From: Desulfobacteraceae bacterium
GTDB taxonomy: Bacteria > Desulfobacterota > Desulfobacteria > Desulfobacterales > Desulfosalsimonadaceae
DNA: 64,000 bases
Direction: 5' to 3'
NCBI GenBank assembly: GCA_014237465.1
Contig: JABZFM010000005.1
Coordinates: forward strand, 62,001-126,000
Shown here: piece by piece, positions 51,510 through 60,534 of the stretch
Position numbering within the stretch: the stretch's first letter is position 1
Layout of the letters: each line of letters starts with the position of its first letter
Program-made: the position numbers and the translations under genes
The notes under the pieces: generated by a model
Told to the model about the DNA's origin: nothing
The model's database searches: none
The model's input: only the letters and a program-made list of their open reading frames with translations

Positions 51510-54125
51510 ATGAAAAAGCTATTCAGGCAATGGATTAATAATATGGTGTCCGGAACACACAATCATTTCGCGTGTTTTCTGCCGAAAAGCACCGGGCTTA
51601 TGTCCCGAATGATACTAAATTTATTTTTTATCAATATTAAAATCCCCCGCACCCATACCAAATCCATCCGGGAGCTTGAAAAACAGGGGATCGTTATCTT
51701 GGTTAATAAATATAAAAGCTATTTCGAATACTTATTCTATCACCTGAGATACCGGAACGAAGGAATCCTGCATCCCCGAATTGGATTTGACTACCGGTTC
51801 TTTTTATGGCAGCCGGTTTTCCGGTTTTTCAAGATTCTGCTGTCCTATGCGGACCATTTTTTTAAGCATTTTTCTCTTCAGAATCCCTATAAAAGCGGTT
51901 TTATTCAAGAACAACTGATCTCCGGCGAAACCGCCCTGCTTTCCCTGGTTGAAAAAAAAGGATTTTACAGGCGGTTCGTAAAATCAAAAACAGACCCGCT
52001 GCATTACCTGATTGAAATACAGAAAAACACCGAAAAACAGATTATTTTTCTTCCCCATCTGATGTTTTTCAGCAGAGCGCCGAGAACCACCCAGCTGACC
52101 ATTATTGATATGCTTTTCGGCACCCAGGAAAACCCGGGCAGAATCCGCAGACTGGTGGCGTTGTTTAAAAATCCCAAAAAGATCTTTATTGAAACTTCAG
52201 ATCCCGTTATTTTGAAAAATTTTTTAACTCGCCCGGATATTTCAAAATTAAACTCAAAGGATCAGGCGGTTGCCCTTCGCCGTTATCTCTTAACCCAGAT
52301 CAATCAGCACCGTCAGACGATTACCGGCCCTGTTTTAAAATCCAGACTGGAAATCCAGGAAGAAATGCTGACCAACCGGCAGGTTCAGGAAATCATCAGC
52401 GACTATGCCCGGGACCAGGACGTCACCATTCATCAGGCCCATAAACAGGCGGTGGATTTTTTAGATGAAATTGCTGCAAATTACAATCCCAAAATGATCC
52501 GGCTGTTTGACATTACGTTACAGTGGATGTTCAAAAATATATTTGAAGGAATGGTGATTGATTATAAAGGGCTTGACCGGATCAAACGGGTGTCCAAAAA
52601 GGGTCCGTTAATTCTGGTGCCATGCCATAAAAGCCATCTGGATTATCTGATTCTATCCTGGGTGTTTTTTAATAACAACATGCCCTGCCCGTTAATAGCC
52701 GCCGGTAAAAACCTTTCATTCTGGCCTCTGGGCCCCATATTCAGAGGCGGCGGCGCCTTTTTTCTGAGGCGGACGTTTAAAGGCGAAATCCTGTATCCGA
52801 AAATATTTGCCGCATACATTAAAAAAGTACTGGAAGAAGGGTTTCATCTGGAATTTTTTGTCGAAGGGGGCAGAAGCCGCACCGGCAAAATGCTGGCGCC
52901 CAAAATCGGGCTGCTCTCCCTGTTGATGGATACCTTTGGCAAAAACAATTGGGATGACATGACCTTTGTTCCGATTTACATCGGATATGACCGGGTGCTG
53001 GAGGAAAGAGCATATATCAATGAAATTGAAGGCGGGAAAAAAACACCGGAAAACCTGAAAAACGTTATCAAAGCCAGAAAATTTTTAAAGAAAAAATACG
53101 GCAAAATTTACCTGAACTTTCACGAACCCTTTTCTTTAAAAGAATATCTGAGACAGCAGGAAAAGCAGTCTTCGATACCGGCTGCCGCGGATTCCAAAAC
53201 GCTATATAGTGAATTTGGCAAAAAGCTGATTGGTGCGATCAATCAGGTCTCCCTGATCACTCCCCATGCCGTCATTGCCAGTGCCATATTAAACTGCGGT
53301 CAAAAACGGTTCTATTACAACCAGCTGATGGCCCATGTGGACACTTACATGAATTATCTTTTATCCCAGAATGCCTACCTGGCAGACACCCTCATTCTGG
53401 ACCGCAGCAATACATTTAATCAGGTTATTGACTCATTTGCACATAATAAAATGATTGAAAAAAGCACATCTGAATTTTCCAAATCCGCCATCTCCAACCC
53501 GTTATTCAAAATCACTGAATCCAAACGGCCCGGTCTTGAATATTACAAGAATAACGGAATTATCGCTTTTATTCCCGCCGCATTTACAGCGTTAGCCATT
53601 TTAAAAGCAGATGCTTTTCAGTTTTCATCGGTGGATATTCATGTCAGTTATAAATTTTTACAGGAATTTTTCGAAAATGAATTTATTTTCGACCCGGACC
53701 AGCCGGTCGAATATCTTGTAAGGAAAAATCTCAAGGCCTTTATAGATGACGCCATTATTATGCCCCACCCGACCCTGCCGGACACATACAACCTGACCTC
53801 AGCAGGATACCGGAAACTGAACCTGTATGCCGCTTTTCTTGTGCCCTACTTTGAATCATACTGGATCGTGTTGAATTTCTATATGAAATATACCAAGAAG
53901 TCCATTTTTGATACCAAAGACTATATCAAGAAGATTCAGTCTCTGGGCAGCAGGATGTACAAAAGAAAGGAAGTGGAACGAAAAGAGGCATTGTCCAAGG
54001 TTAATTATAAAAATGCCGTCACGTTTTTTACCAGTCACGGACTGACCGAATCTGAAAAAGACAAGGATCAGATTGAATTCTACACGGAAGTGATCCAGAA
54101 ATACAGGCACTTCCTTCCCCATTAG
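51510..54125 (+). CDS. plsB: Glycerol-3-phosphate acyltransferase, PlsB family
   Basis: This 871-residue protein has the acyltransferase motifs in order: HKSHLDY (HX4D), GPIFRGGGAFFLRR, FFVEGGRSRTGK and FVPIYIGYD. It should acylate glycerol-3-phosphate at the membrane surface, the first step of phospholipid synthesis. Length and the long N-terminal and C-terminal regions match PlsB rather than PlsC. The ATG at 51510 is preferred to an in-frame TTG at 51498. It precedes the MurU-AmgK fusion gene by 44 bp. Confidence 0.9.
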   Translation: MKKLFRQWINNMVSGTHNHFACFLPKSTGLMSRMILNLFFINIKIPRTHTKSIRELEKQGIVILVNKYKSYFEYLFYHLRYRNEGILHPRIGFDYRFFLWQPVFRFFKILLSYADHFFKHFSLQNPYKSGFIQEQLISGETALLSLVEKKGFYRRFVKSKTDPLHYLIEIQKNTEKQIIFLPHLMFFSRAPRTTQLTIIDMLFGTQENPGRIRRLVALFKNPKKIFIETSDPVILKNFLTRPDISKLNSKDQAVALRRYLLTQINQHRQTITGPVLKSRLEIQEEMLTNRQVQEIISDYARDQDVTIHQAHKQAVDFLDEIAANYNPKMIRLFDITLQWMFKNIFEGMVIDYKGLDRIKRVSKKGPLILVPCHKSHLDYLILSWVFFNNNMPCPLIAAGKNLSFWPLGPIFRGGGAFFLRRTFKGEILYPKIFAAYIKKVLEEGFHLEFFVEGGRSRTGKMLAPKIGLLSLLMDTFGKNNWDDMTFVPIYIGYDRVLEERAYINEIEGGKKTPENLKNVIKARKFLKKKYGKIYLNFHEPFSLKEYLRQQEKQSSIPAAADSKTLYSEFGKKLIGAINQVSLITPHAVIASAILNCGQKRFYYNQLMAHVDTYMNYLLSQNAYLADTLILDRSNTFNQVIDSFAHNKMIEKSTSEFSKSAISNPLFKITESKRPGLEYYKNNGIIAFIPAAFTALAILKADAFQFSSVDIHVSYKFLQEFFENEFIFDPDQPVEYLVRKNLKAFIDDAIIMPHPTLPDTYNLTSAGYRKLNLYAAFLVPYFESYWIVLNFYMKYTKKSIFDTKDYIKKIQSLGSRMYKRKEVERKEALSKVNYKNAVTFFTSHGLTESEKDKDQIEFYTEVIQKYRHFLPH

Positions 54126-54169
54126 GCAGCTGTAAACTTAAATTATTATTTAAAATGAAATCGTAAATC

Positions 54170-55873
54170 ATGAAAGCGCTTATCCTGGCCGCCGGATACG
54201 GTACCCGGCTCCGGCCGCACACGGAACATATTCCCAAACCTTTGTTCCCCATTGCCGGACAACCCCTGATCGATCTGACCATTCGCCGGCTGATTGATAT
54301 GGGAATTACTGGCATCGTTATCAATGTCCACCATCTGCACCAACAGATCACATCCTTTATTCTCAGCCGGAATTATCCGATAGAAGTCTTCACGCGATAC
54401 GAAGAAAAAATCCTCGGCACCGGCGGAGCCATCAAAAATGTTTCTGATTTTCTAGATGACCAGCCGTTTCTCGTAATCAACAGTGATATTTTAACCGACA
54501 TCGACATTTTATCGGTCCGGACATTTCATCAGCAACATCATCACCCGGCAACACTTGTGATGCATGATTATCCGACTTTCAATAATGTGTGGGTCGATGA
54601 AAACGAAAACATCATTGAGTTTTCTGATAAAGAAAAAAACATGCCCAATGGATTTTCCTGCCAGGCATTCACCGGTATACAGATTCTCGATCCCCTGAGC
54701 ATGAAATTTATCCCGAAAAACAAGTTTATCTCCATCATTGATGTATATCGAGAAATGATCAAAAAAGGTTTGACGATCAAGGCATATACTTTAAAAAACC
54801 ATTACTGGAGGGATATCGGCACCCCTGAAAGTTTTACTGAAGCGGTATACGATAAGATCGTACCGGCTGCGTTTGCAACGGCTTTTGCTCAGGAAAACCA
54901 GGGGCTCTTTGACCGTACCCTGCTTGCGGGTGACGGATCAGACCGGCGATGGTACCGAATTTCTTCAAACAGCCGTTGCATGATCATGGCGGATCATGGG
55001 ATTAACTCAGAGAATCAGACCGCAGAAGTGGATTCATTTATCAAAATCGGTGAGCATCTGTTTAAAAATAAAATCCCGGTTCCGGAAATTTTTCATTCAG
55101 ATTCATTTTCCGGCCAGGTTTATGTACAGGACCTTGGGGATATCAATTTCCAGGCTGTTATTCAAGAAGAGGCGAACGATAAAAATATTATCCGCCTCTA
55201 TCAACAGGTGATTGACCAGGCACTTTGCATGTCAGTAATCGGGGCAGAATCATTTGACCTGTCCTGGACATTTCAGACAAAAGAATATGACAGGCAATTA
55301 ATCCTTGATAAAGAATGCCGGTATTTTGTTGACGCGTTTTTAAATAACTATCTTAAAATTGATGCTTCTTATGCAGATTTTGAAACTGAATTTGACTGTC
55401 TTGCGGACCATGCCCTTGAAAATGCGGTGACCGGTTTCATGCACCGTGATCTGCAATCCAGAAATATCATGGTTTCCGACGGTAAAATATTCTTTATTGA
55501 TTTTCAGGGCGCAAGACTCGGTCCCATCCAGTATGACCTGGCTTCACTTTTGACGGATCCCTATGTTAATCTGCCCGAATCCACCCAAGAGATTCTGCTG
55601 GATTACAGCGCCGACAGACTGGGGCAGCTCATATCAATTGATAAACCTAAGTTCATTTTAGGCTATCGCTATTGTTCAATCACACGGATATTGCAGTCTC
55701 TGGGGGCATTCGGCTATCTTTCCAAAATCAAAAACAAGCCTTTTTTTGAACAATTCATACCCATCGCATTAAAAAACCTGCATGAGCGCCTTAAATCTCC
55801 TGAAATGAATCAATTTCATTTATTGACAGAAACCGTTAAAAACGCTTTGATATCACTGGACTCAAAACATTAG
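54170..55873 (+). CDS. MurU-AmgK-like fusion: nucleotidyltransferase plus sugar kinase
   Basis: This 567-residue protein joins an N-terminal sugar-1-phosphate nucleotidyltransferase (about 1-240; LILAAGYGTRLRPHTEHIPK, LVINSDILTD) to a C-terminal aminoglycoside-phosphotransferase-fold kinase (about 265-560; FMHRDLQSRNIMV, FFIDFQGARLGPIQYDLASL). The pair resembles MurU and AmgK. AmgK phosphorylates MurNAc at C1 and MurU turns it into UDP-MurNAc, a recycling bypass of early peptidoglycan synthesis. Here the two are one chain. NamZ, which would supply MurNAc, is 4.3 kb upstream. Another sugar substrate cannot be excluded. Confidence 0.8.
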   Translation: MKALILAAGYGTRLRPHTEHIPKPLFPIAGQPLIDLTIRRLIDMGITGIVINVHHLHQQITSFILSRNYPIEVFTRYEEKILGTGGAIKNVSDFLDDQPFLVINSDILTDIDILSVRTFHQQHHHPATLVMHDYPTFNNVWVDENENIIEFSDKEKNMPNGFSCQAFTGIQILDPLSMKFIPKNKFISIIDVYREMIKKGLTIKAYTLKNHYWRDIGTPESFTEAVYDKIVPAAFATAFAQENQGLFDRTLLAGDGSDRRWYRISSNSRCMIMADHGINSENQTAEVDSFIKIGEHLFKNKIPVPEIFHSDSFSGQVYVQDLGDINFQAVIQEEANDKNIIRLYQQVIDQALCMSVIGAESFDLSWTFQTKEYDRQLILDKECRYFVDAFLNNYLKIDASYADFETEFDCLADHALENAVTGFMHRDLQSRNIMVSDGKIFFIDFQGARLGPIQYDLASLLTDPYVNLPESTQEILLDYSADRLGQLISIDKPKFILGYRYCSITRILQSLGAFGYLSKIKNKPFFEQFIPIALKNLHERLKSPEMNQFHLLTETVKNALISLDSKH

Positions 55874-55971
55874 ACAAAGTCTTGCCGTTTATGGACCGGA
55901 GGTAAAAAAGGTCCACTGATTGCAAGTTTGAATTTACAGAACCCGAAAAAAAATTTACGAAAAGGCAAAAA

Positions 55972-56826
55972 ATGAACCGATTAAAAGTTATGGTCAATGG
56001 GATGCCGGGTAATGTCGCCGCCAGTATCGCAAAACATATTTTGACTGATGAAAGATTTGAACTTGTGCGCCACTCCCTGACCGGACCGGACATCACAGCA
56101 ATGGAATTTTTAATTGATGAAACACCCGTTCAACTGGTAAAGCCGGATAGTCGGGACGATACAAGGGACGCTACAAGGGACGCTGCAATTGAGAAAATCA
56201 AGGAAACAGAGGGGCCCTTTATTACGGTTGATTTTACATTACCCGTGGCAGTAAATGACAATGCGGCGTTTTACTGCCGTCATGAACTGCCGTTTGTCAT
56301 GGGAACCACCGGGGGAGACCGGGTAATGCTGGAACAAACCGTCCGTAATTCTCTAATTTCTGCGGTGATTGCGCCGAATATGGCCAAGCAAATCGTGGGT
56401 TTCCAGGCCATGATGGAATATGCCGCAGAAAACTTCCCAGGCCTGTTTGGCGGCTACAGTCTTGAAATCAGGGAAAGTCACCAGAAAACAAAAGTGGATA
56501 CCAGCGGCACCGCAAAAGCCATGGTCAACTATTTCAACAAGCTCGGGGTCCGGTTTACTGAAAACGACATTATCAAAATCCGGGATCCCAAAATCCAACA
56601 AAAGCAATGGAAAATTCCCGAAAAATACATAAACGGTCATGCCTGGCATACCTACACGCTGGATGCTCCGGACAAAACCGCTCAATTCAGTTTTTCACAC
56701 AATATCAATGGCCGGGATATCTATTCATGGGGAACATTTGATGCGATTCTTTTTCTGCAAAAAAAAATCGAAACCCAAACAAAAGGCAACGTATTTACCA
56801 TGATCGATGTTCTGAAAGGGAGTTAA
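55972..56826 (+). CDS. dapB: 4-hydroxy-tetrahydrodipicolinate reductase, plant-like type
   Basis: This 284-residue protein has the NAD(P)H-binding start KVMVNGMPGNVAASIA and the FVMGTTGGDR, APNMAKQIVG and ESHQKTKVDTSGTAK segments of the plant-like DapB group. It reduces the DapA product on the lysine and diaminopimelate path, feeding peptidoglycan. A small internal repeat (RDDTRDATRDAA) comes from two copies of ACAAGGGACGCT-like DNA. It is followed 6 bp later by the YejA-like gene. Confidence 0.88.
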   Translation: MNRLKVMVNGMPGNVAASIAKHILTDERFELVRHSLTGPDITAMEFLIDETPVQLVKPDSRDDTRDATRDAAIEKIKETEGPFITVDFTLPVAVNDNAAFYCRHELPFVMGTTGGDRVMLEQTVRNSLISAVIAPNMAKQIVGFQAMMEYAAENFPGLFGGYSLEIRESHQKTKVDTSGTAKAMVNYFNKLGVRFTENDIIKIRDPKIQQKQWKIPEKYINGHAWHTYTLDAPDKTAQFSFSHNINGRDIYSWGTFDAILFLQKKIETQTKGNVFTMIDVLKGS

Positions 56827-56832
56827 TTTTTT

Positions 56833-58656
56833 ATGAAGATTGCCATCAAGCAGTTCATCGTTATCGTTAGTTTCGTATTTATTGCGGCAGGTGGATCATG
56901 GGGAATTGATGTTTTTCCCAAAGAAACATGTCCCGAAGAAATATGGCCTGAAGAAACATGGCCTAAAAAAACATGGAAGGATCGGCCGGATCCCATTGCG
57001 GATAAAAATGCCGAGATCGGCGGAGAAATTTCTGTTTTCGGCGGGCAATATCCTAAAAGCCTGAATTATTATTTAGACAACAATTCTTTTTCAGCAGAAG
57101 TTTTCGGCGCGCTTTTTGAATCACTTTTGACGATGAACCCCCTTACCATGGCATATGAACCCGGACTGGCTGATAAATGGTCCATATCAGATGATAAAAA
57201 AACATTTACGTTTCATATCAATCCCAAAGCGCGCTGGAGCGACGGGACGCCGGTTACGGCCGAAGATGTAAAATGGACGTATGATGTTATTTTAGATCCA
57301 AAAAATATGACCGGGCCGCATAAAATCAGCATGGAAAGATTTGCTCCCCCGAAGGTCGTCGATACATATACCATCCGCTTTTCCGCCAGGGAAATTCACT
57401 GGAAAAACCTTCTGGCTGCCAGCGGATTTCAGATCCTGAGCAAACGCGCTTATGAGAAAATCGATTTTAATACGATCAACTTTGAATTTCCCGTTGTATC
57501 CGGTCCCTATAAGCTTGGCCGTATCGAGGAAGGCGTATTATTAAAATTAAACCGGCGGGCTGACTGGTGGCATATTGATGCCAAATCTTCCAAAAACAAA
57601 GGAAACTTTAAAACCATCACGTATAAATTTTTTGCGGAACGAACCAATGCCTATGAGTCTTTTAAAAAAGGAATCATTGATCTTTTCCCGGTTTATACGT
57701 CACGCATATGGATCAATGAAACCAGCGGAGACGCCTTTTTAAAAAATCATATTATCAAACAGAAAATACACAACCATAAACCGATCGGCTTTCAGGGGTT
57801 TGCCATGAACATGCGCAAACCGCCTTTTGGTGACATCCTCGTGCGTAAAGCCATGGCATACCTGCTCAACCGGGATAAAATGAACCAAACACTGATGTAC
57901 AGTCAGTATTTTCTTCACCGTTCTTATTTCGAAGATCTGTATTCGGATGCCAATCCCTGCCCCAACCCGTTGATTGCGCTGAATAAAAAAAAAGCCAGAG
58001 CGCTTCTTGCGCAGGCCGGATGGGTCGTCAACCCGGGCACCGGCTTTCTTGAAAAAAACGGGAAAAAGTTCTCATTTAAATTTTTAACCCGTGCGGCGTC
58101 TTCTGAAAAATTTCTATCTATTTATGCTGAAGATCTCAAGGATGCCGGAATTGAAATGATCATTGACAAAAAAGACTGGGCATCCTGGGCAAGGGATATG
58201 GAAGAATTCAATTACCAAATGACCTGGGCGGCATGGGGGTCCGGTGTTTTCAAAGACCCGGAAAGCATGTGGCTGTCTTCGGAAGCCGACAGAAAAAGCG
58301 GAAATAATATTACCGGCTTTAAAAACAAAACAGTGGATCAGTTGATCGAAAAACAAAAAACTATTTTTGATATGCAAAAAAGAAATGACATCTATCGTGA
58401 AATTGATCAGTTAATTTACCAGGAATATCCGTATGTGCTGCTCTGGAATATTGATTATACGCGCCTGCTGTACTGGAACAAATTCGGTATGCCCGCCACC
58501 GTGCTTTCTAAACACAGTGATGAAAGCAGTGCTTTGTGGTACTGGTGGATTGATGAAGACTCGGCAGCCGCTCTTGATGATGCGGTCCAAATGAAAGCGC
58601 CCCTGCCGCCGCAACCGGCGTCGGTTCGATTTGATGAGGAGTTTTTAGGGGATTAG
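56833..58656 (+). CDS. Periplasmic solute-binding protein, family 5 (YejA/OppA-like)
   Basis: This 607-residue protein has a signal peptide (about 1-24), then a short degenerate repeat PKETCPEEIWPEETWPKKTW. A complete SBP_bac_5 domain follows (SLNYYLDNNSFSAEVFGALF, ARWSDGTPVTAEDVKWTYDV, VRKAMAYLLNRDKMNQTLMY). It is closest in style to YejA-type proteins, some of which import muropeptides for recycling. The ABC permease and ATPase genes are not adjacent. Co-location with dapB, MurU-AmgK and NamZ favours a cell-wall peptide ligand, but this is inference. Confidence 0.85.
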   Translation: MKIAIKQFIVIVSFVFIAAGGSWGIDVFPKETCPEEIWPEETWPKKTWKDRPDPIADKNAEIGGEISVFGGQYPKSLNYYLDNNSFSAEVFGALFESLLTMNPLTMAYEPGLADKWSISDDKKTFTFHINPKARWSDGTPVTAEDVKWTYDVILDPKNMTGPHKISMERFAPPKVVDTYTIRFSAREIHWKNLLAASGFQILSKRAYEKIDFNTINFEFPVVSGPYKLGRIEEGVLLKLNRRADWWHIDAKSSKNKGNFKTITYKFFAERTNAYESFKKGIIDLFPVYTSRIWINETSGDAFLKNHIIKQKIHNHKPIGFQGFAMNMRKPPFGDILVRKAMAYLLNRDKMNQTLMYSQYFLHRSYFEDLYSDANPCPNPLIALNKKKARALLAQAGWVVNPGTGFLEKNGKKFSFKFLTRAASSEKFLSIYAEDLKDAGIEMIIDKKDWASWARDMEEFNYQMTWAAWGSGVFKDPESMWLSSEADRKSGNNITGFKNKTVDQLIEKQKTIFDMQKRNDIYREIDQLIYQEYPYVLLWNIDYTRLLYWNKFGMPATVLSKHSDESSALWYWWIDEDSAAALDDAVQMKAPLPPQPASVRFDEEFLGD

Positions 58657-58722
58657 GTAGAAGGTATAAGGCTGAAGGCTGAAGGCTGAAGGCTGAAGGC
58701 TGAAGGCTGAAGGCTGAAGGGG
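58652..58722. repeat. Heptanucleotide tandem repeat
   Basis: About seven copies of GGCTGAA follow GGTAGAAGGTATAA, directly after the stop codon of the YejA-like gene. Confidence 0.85.
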
Positions 58723-58768
58723 ATGAACATCGAACATCGAATGCTATATTTAACATATAGGAATCATA

Positions 58769-59176
58769 ATAAAAAAATCGTATTGGCTAATTGGTGTTAT
58801 AGCAATTACAGCAATATTTTTTTAGGGCGGTTATTCATTGGGCAATTCATCTCATTTAAAAGATGTATTAATTGCTGACAATATTATTACTGATGAGCTA
58901 ATTGCAGCATCTGAGAATATAATTTTATTAGAGATGTTAAGTGAGGGAAAAATAGATAAAGCAGTAAGCCACTTAAATTCAAAAATAGATCGCCAAATTT
59001 TATTGGTAAATAATTTTTTACCTATAAATAAAAATTTGCAGGGCAGAATAATAGCGGACAAAATTTTTCTAAAAATCGCCAAATACAGGAAAAAAAATCC
59101 CCGAAAGAAAAGAGTGAATGATGTTGAAAACAGTGTGGACGAATTTCTGACTGACCTTTTGAAGGCATCGAATTAA
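58769..59176 (+). pseudogene. Small secreted or membrane protein gene interrupted by an amber codon
   Basis: One frame reads KKSYWLIGVIAITAIFF, TAG at 58823-58825, then GGYSLGNSSHLKDVLIADN and on to a natural end at 59176. The first part is a clean signal anchor but begins at ATA codons, not ATG, and the stop falls at its end. The downstream 112 codons could start at TTG 58838 as a soluble helical protein. Two independent lesions suggest a decayed gene. The remaining helical domain is not one I recognise. Confidence 0.5.
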
Positions 59177-59325
59177 AAAGGAAAAGGAATATAACGGCTG
59201 TTGTCGGACTCGCTTCGCACGACGCAAAGCCACGGCGATAAATCAGATCTGCTGCAGATCTATAAACAGATCGAATATACCATTTTTTTGTTCACACAGT
59301 CCGCAATGGGAATAAGAATTAAAAA

Positions 59326-59363
59326 CAAAACCCGCTGTTAAAAACAGCGGGTTTTTAATTTTA
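59326..59363. terminator. Hairpin terminator in the repeat island
   Basis: AAACCCGCTGTT pairs with AACAGCGGGTTT, with A and T runs outside, so it can act in both directions. Confidence 0.75.
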
Positions 59364-59369
59364 ACATGA

Positions 59370-59770
59370 GGGATTCTCTGGTTCCCACGGTCCCCCGTGG
59401 GAACCCATACTGGGCCGAATCTGGGCAATGCGCTATGGTTCAACAACCAGTGAGATCTGATATATTATTAATTCAAATATGCATTCCCACGGACCATGGG
59501 AACGAGGGCCAAGTGCTAAAAAAAATCACGAAGCGATAACCTTCTTCAACGTTCAATGTTGGACGTTGGATGTTGAACGTTCTTTTTTCTCTGGTTCCAA
59601 CGTGGGACGAGGGGTAAATGAACCGCAGAATATCGAATCAGAAATATCGAATTTCGAAGTAGTTTCTTTTATTTCTGCGGTTCAAAATTCCTTGTTCGTT
59701 ATTCGACATTCTCTATTATTAATCATTCTTTCTGTTCCCCATGGGAACCCATACAACATCGTAGCAGGAT
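59370..59770. repeat. Cluster of short intergenic repeats
   Basis: Contains several inverted GTTCCCACG/CGTGGGAAC hairpins (59383-59404, 59482-59504). A direct-repeat tract built on CGTTGGACGTTGGATGTTG (about 59550-59582) follows, then a stretch of TCGAATTTCGAAG-type repeats. No coding frame of note. A related GTTCCC hairpin lies at 60428-60455. Confidence 0.7.
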
Positions 59771-59773
59771 AAC

Positions 59774-60085
59774 TTATAGTCCATAGGCGTTATCATGAGG
59801 TCCCAATAGAACAAATTTTATGGTCTTGTCCGGTGTTTCCCGACAATCCGAGCAGGCCACGACAGCATCGTCGCCTTTTTTCCGGCAAACTTCGCAGTAC
59901 AGATAAATAATTATGAAATTACGCTTTACAGGGCACGAATAAAACCCCTGCCAATTTCCCTTCAACGGTTCGCCAATAGCAATCGGGTTTTCAATTATCA
60001 TGTCGACTTTTTTCTTGACCAGCTTTTTGATTGAAGCGTGCTTTTTAACGGCTTTCAGAAAAGCGGCCTCAAATACAGCTTCCAT
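59774..60085 (-). CDS. RelE/YafQ-type toxin with a CxxC knuckle insertion
   Basis: This 103-residue protein has the RelE core LKGNWQGFYSCPVKRNFIII and a conserved end FVLLGPHDNAY. Between the last two strands there is an insertion CEVCRKKGDDAVVACSDCRE, a CxxC-x10-CxxC pair able to bind zinc. The toxin would cleave ribosome-bound mRNA. Its ATG overlaps the antitoxin stop (TAATG), the usual coupling of a type II pair. Confidence 0.85.
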   Translation of the reverse strand: MEAVFEAAFLKAVKKHASIKKLVKKKVDMIIENPIAIGEPLKGNWQGFYSCPVKRNFIIIYLYCEVCRKKGDDAVVACSDCRETPDKTIKFVLLGPHDNAYGL

Positions 60086-60342
60086 TAGTCACCAAAAACT
60101 TCATCATATGAGTGCCACTCAGCAGTTCCGCTCCGAAGCCTGGCCTGAGCATCATCCATTGCCTGTTGAAAGGCAGGGTGGGCGAGAATTTTTTCCATAT
60201 ATTCCCCTTCGACACGCCGCTTCAGGAGTAGCAGGTATTGCGTGACCATATCCGCAACCGACGTGCGATTTTCAGCAGCAAAGACCTTTGCGAACTCAGC
60301 AAGGTCTTTGTCGAGACTTACATTAAGTCGTGTTTTAGGCAT
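60085..60342 (-). CDS. Antitoxin of the RelE-type pair
   Basis: This 85-residue protein begins MPKTRLNVSLDKDLAEFAKV. It has a ribbon-helix-helix-like N-terminus that should bind the operator, and a C-terminal toxin-wrapping segment (FQQAMDDAQARLRSGTAEWH). The start at 60342 is chosen because the promoter and a GGGAG site lie just upstream; the longer frame runs through the promoter. It should repress the operon with the toxin as co-repressor. Confidence 0.85.
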   Translation of the reverse strand: MPKTRLNVSLDKDLAEFAKVFAAENRTSVADMVTQYLLLLKRRVEGEYMEKILAHPAFQQAMDDAQARLRSGTAEWHSYDEVFGD

Positions 60343-60359
60343 AACAAACTCCCTTAACT

Positions 60360-60396
60360 TTGTTCCTATTATACGCATATCAGGAACAAATGTCAA
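60360..60396 (-). promoter_or_regulatory. Consensus promoter with operator for the toxin-antitoxin operon
   Basis: On the minus strand TTGACA (60391-60396) and TATAAT (60368-60373) are 17 bp apart, a perfect sigma70 promoter. A TTGTTCCT/AGGAACAA inverted repeat (60360-60389) spans the spacer and -10, as expected for an antitoxin operator. Confidence 0.9.
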
Positions 60397-60534
60397 GAAA
60401 TCAGATCTAACGAAGCATAATTTTGGTCTGCTTCCCACGGGGGACCGTGGGAACAAGGGCTCTGATTAAATATTCGGCAATGACTGTTACTTTCCCTTCA
60501 GTCTTCAGCCTTATACCTTTTACCTCTTCTACCT

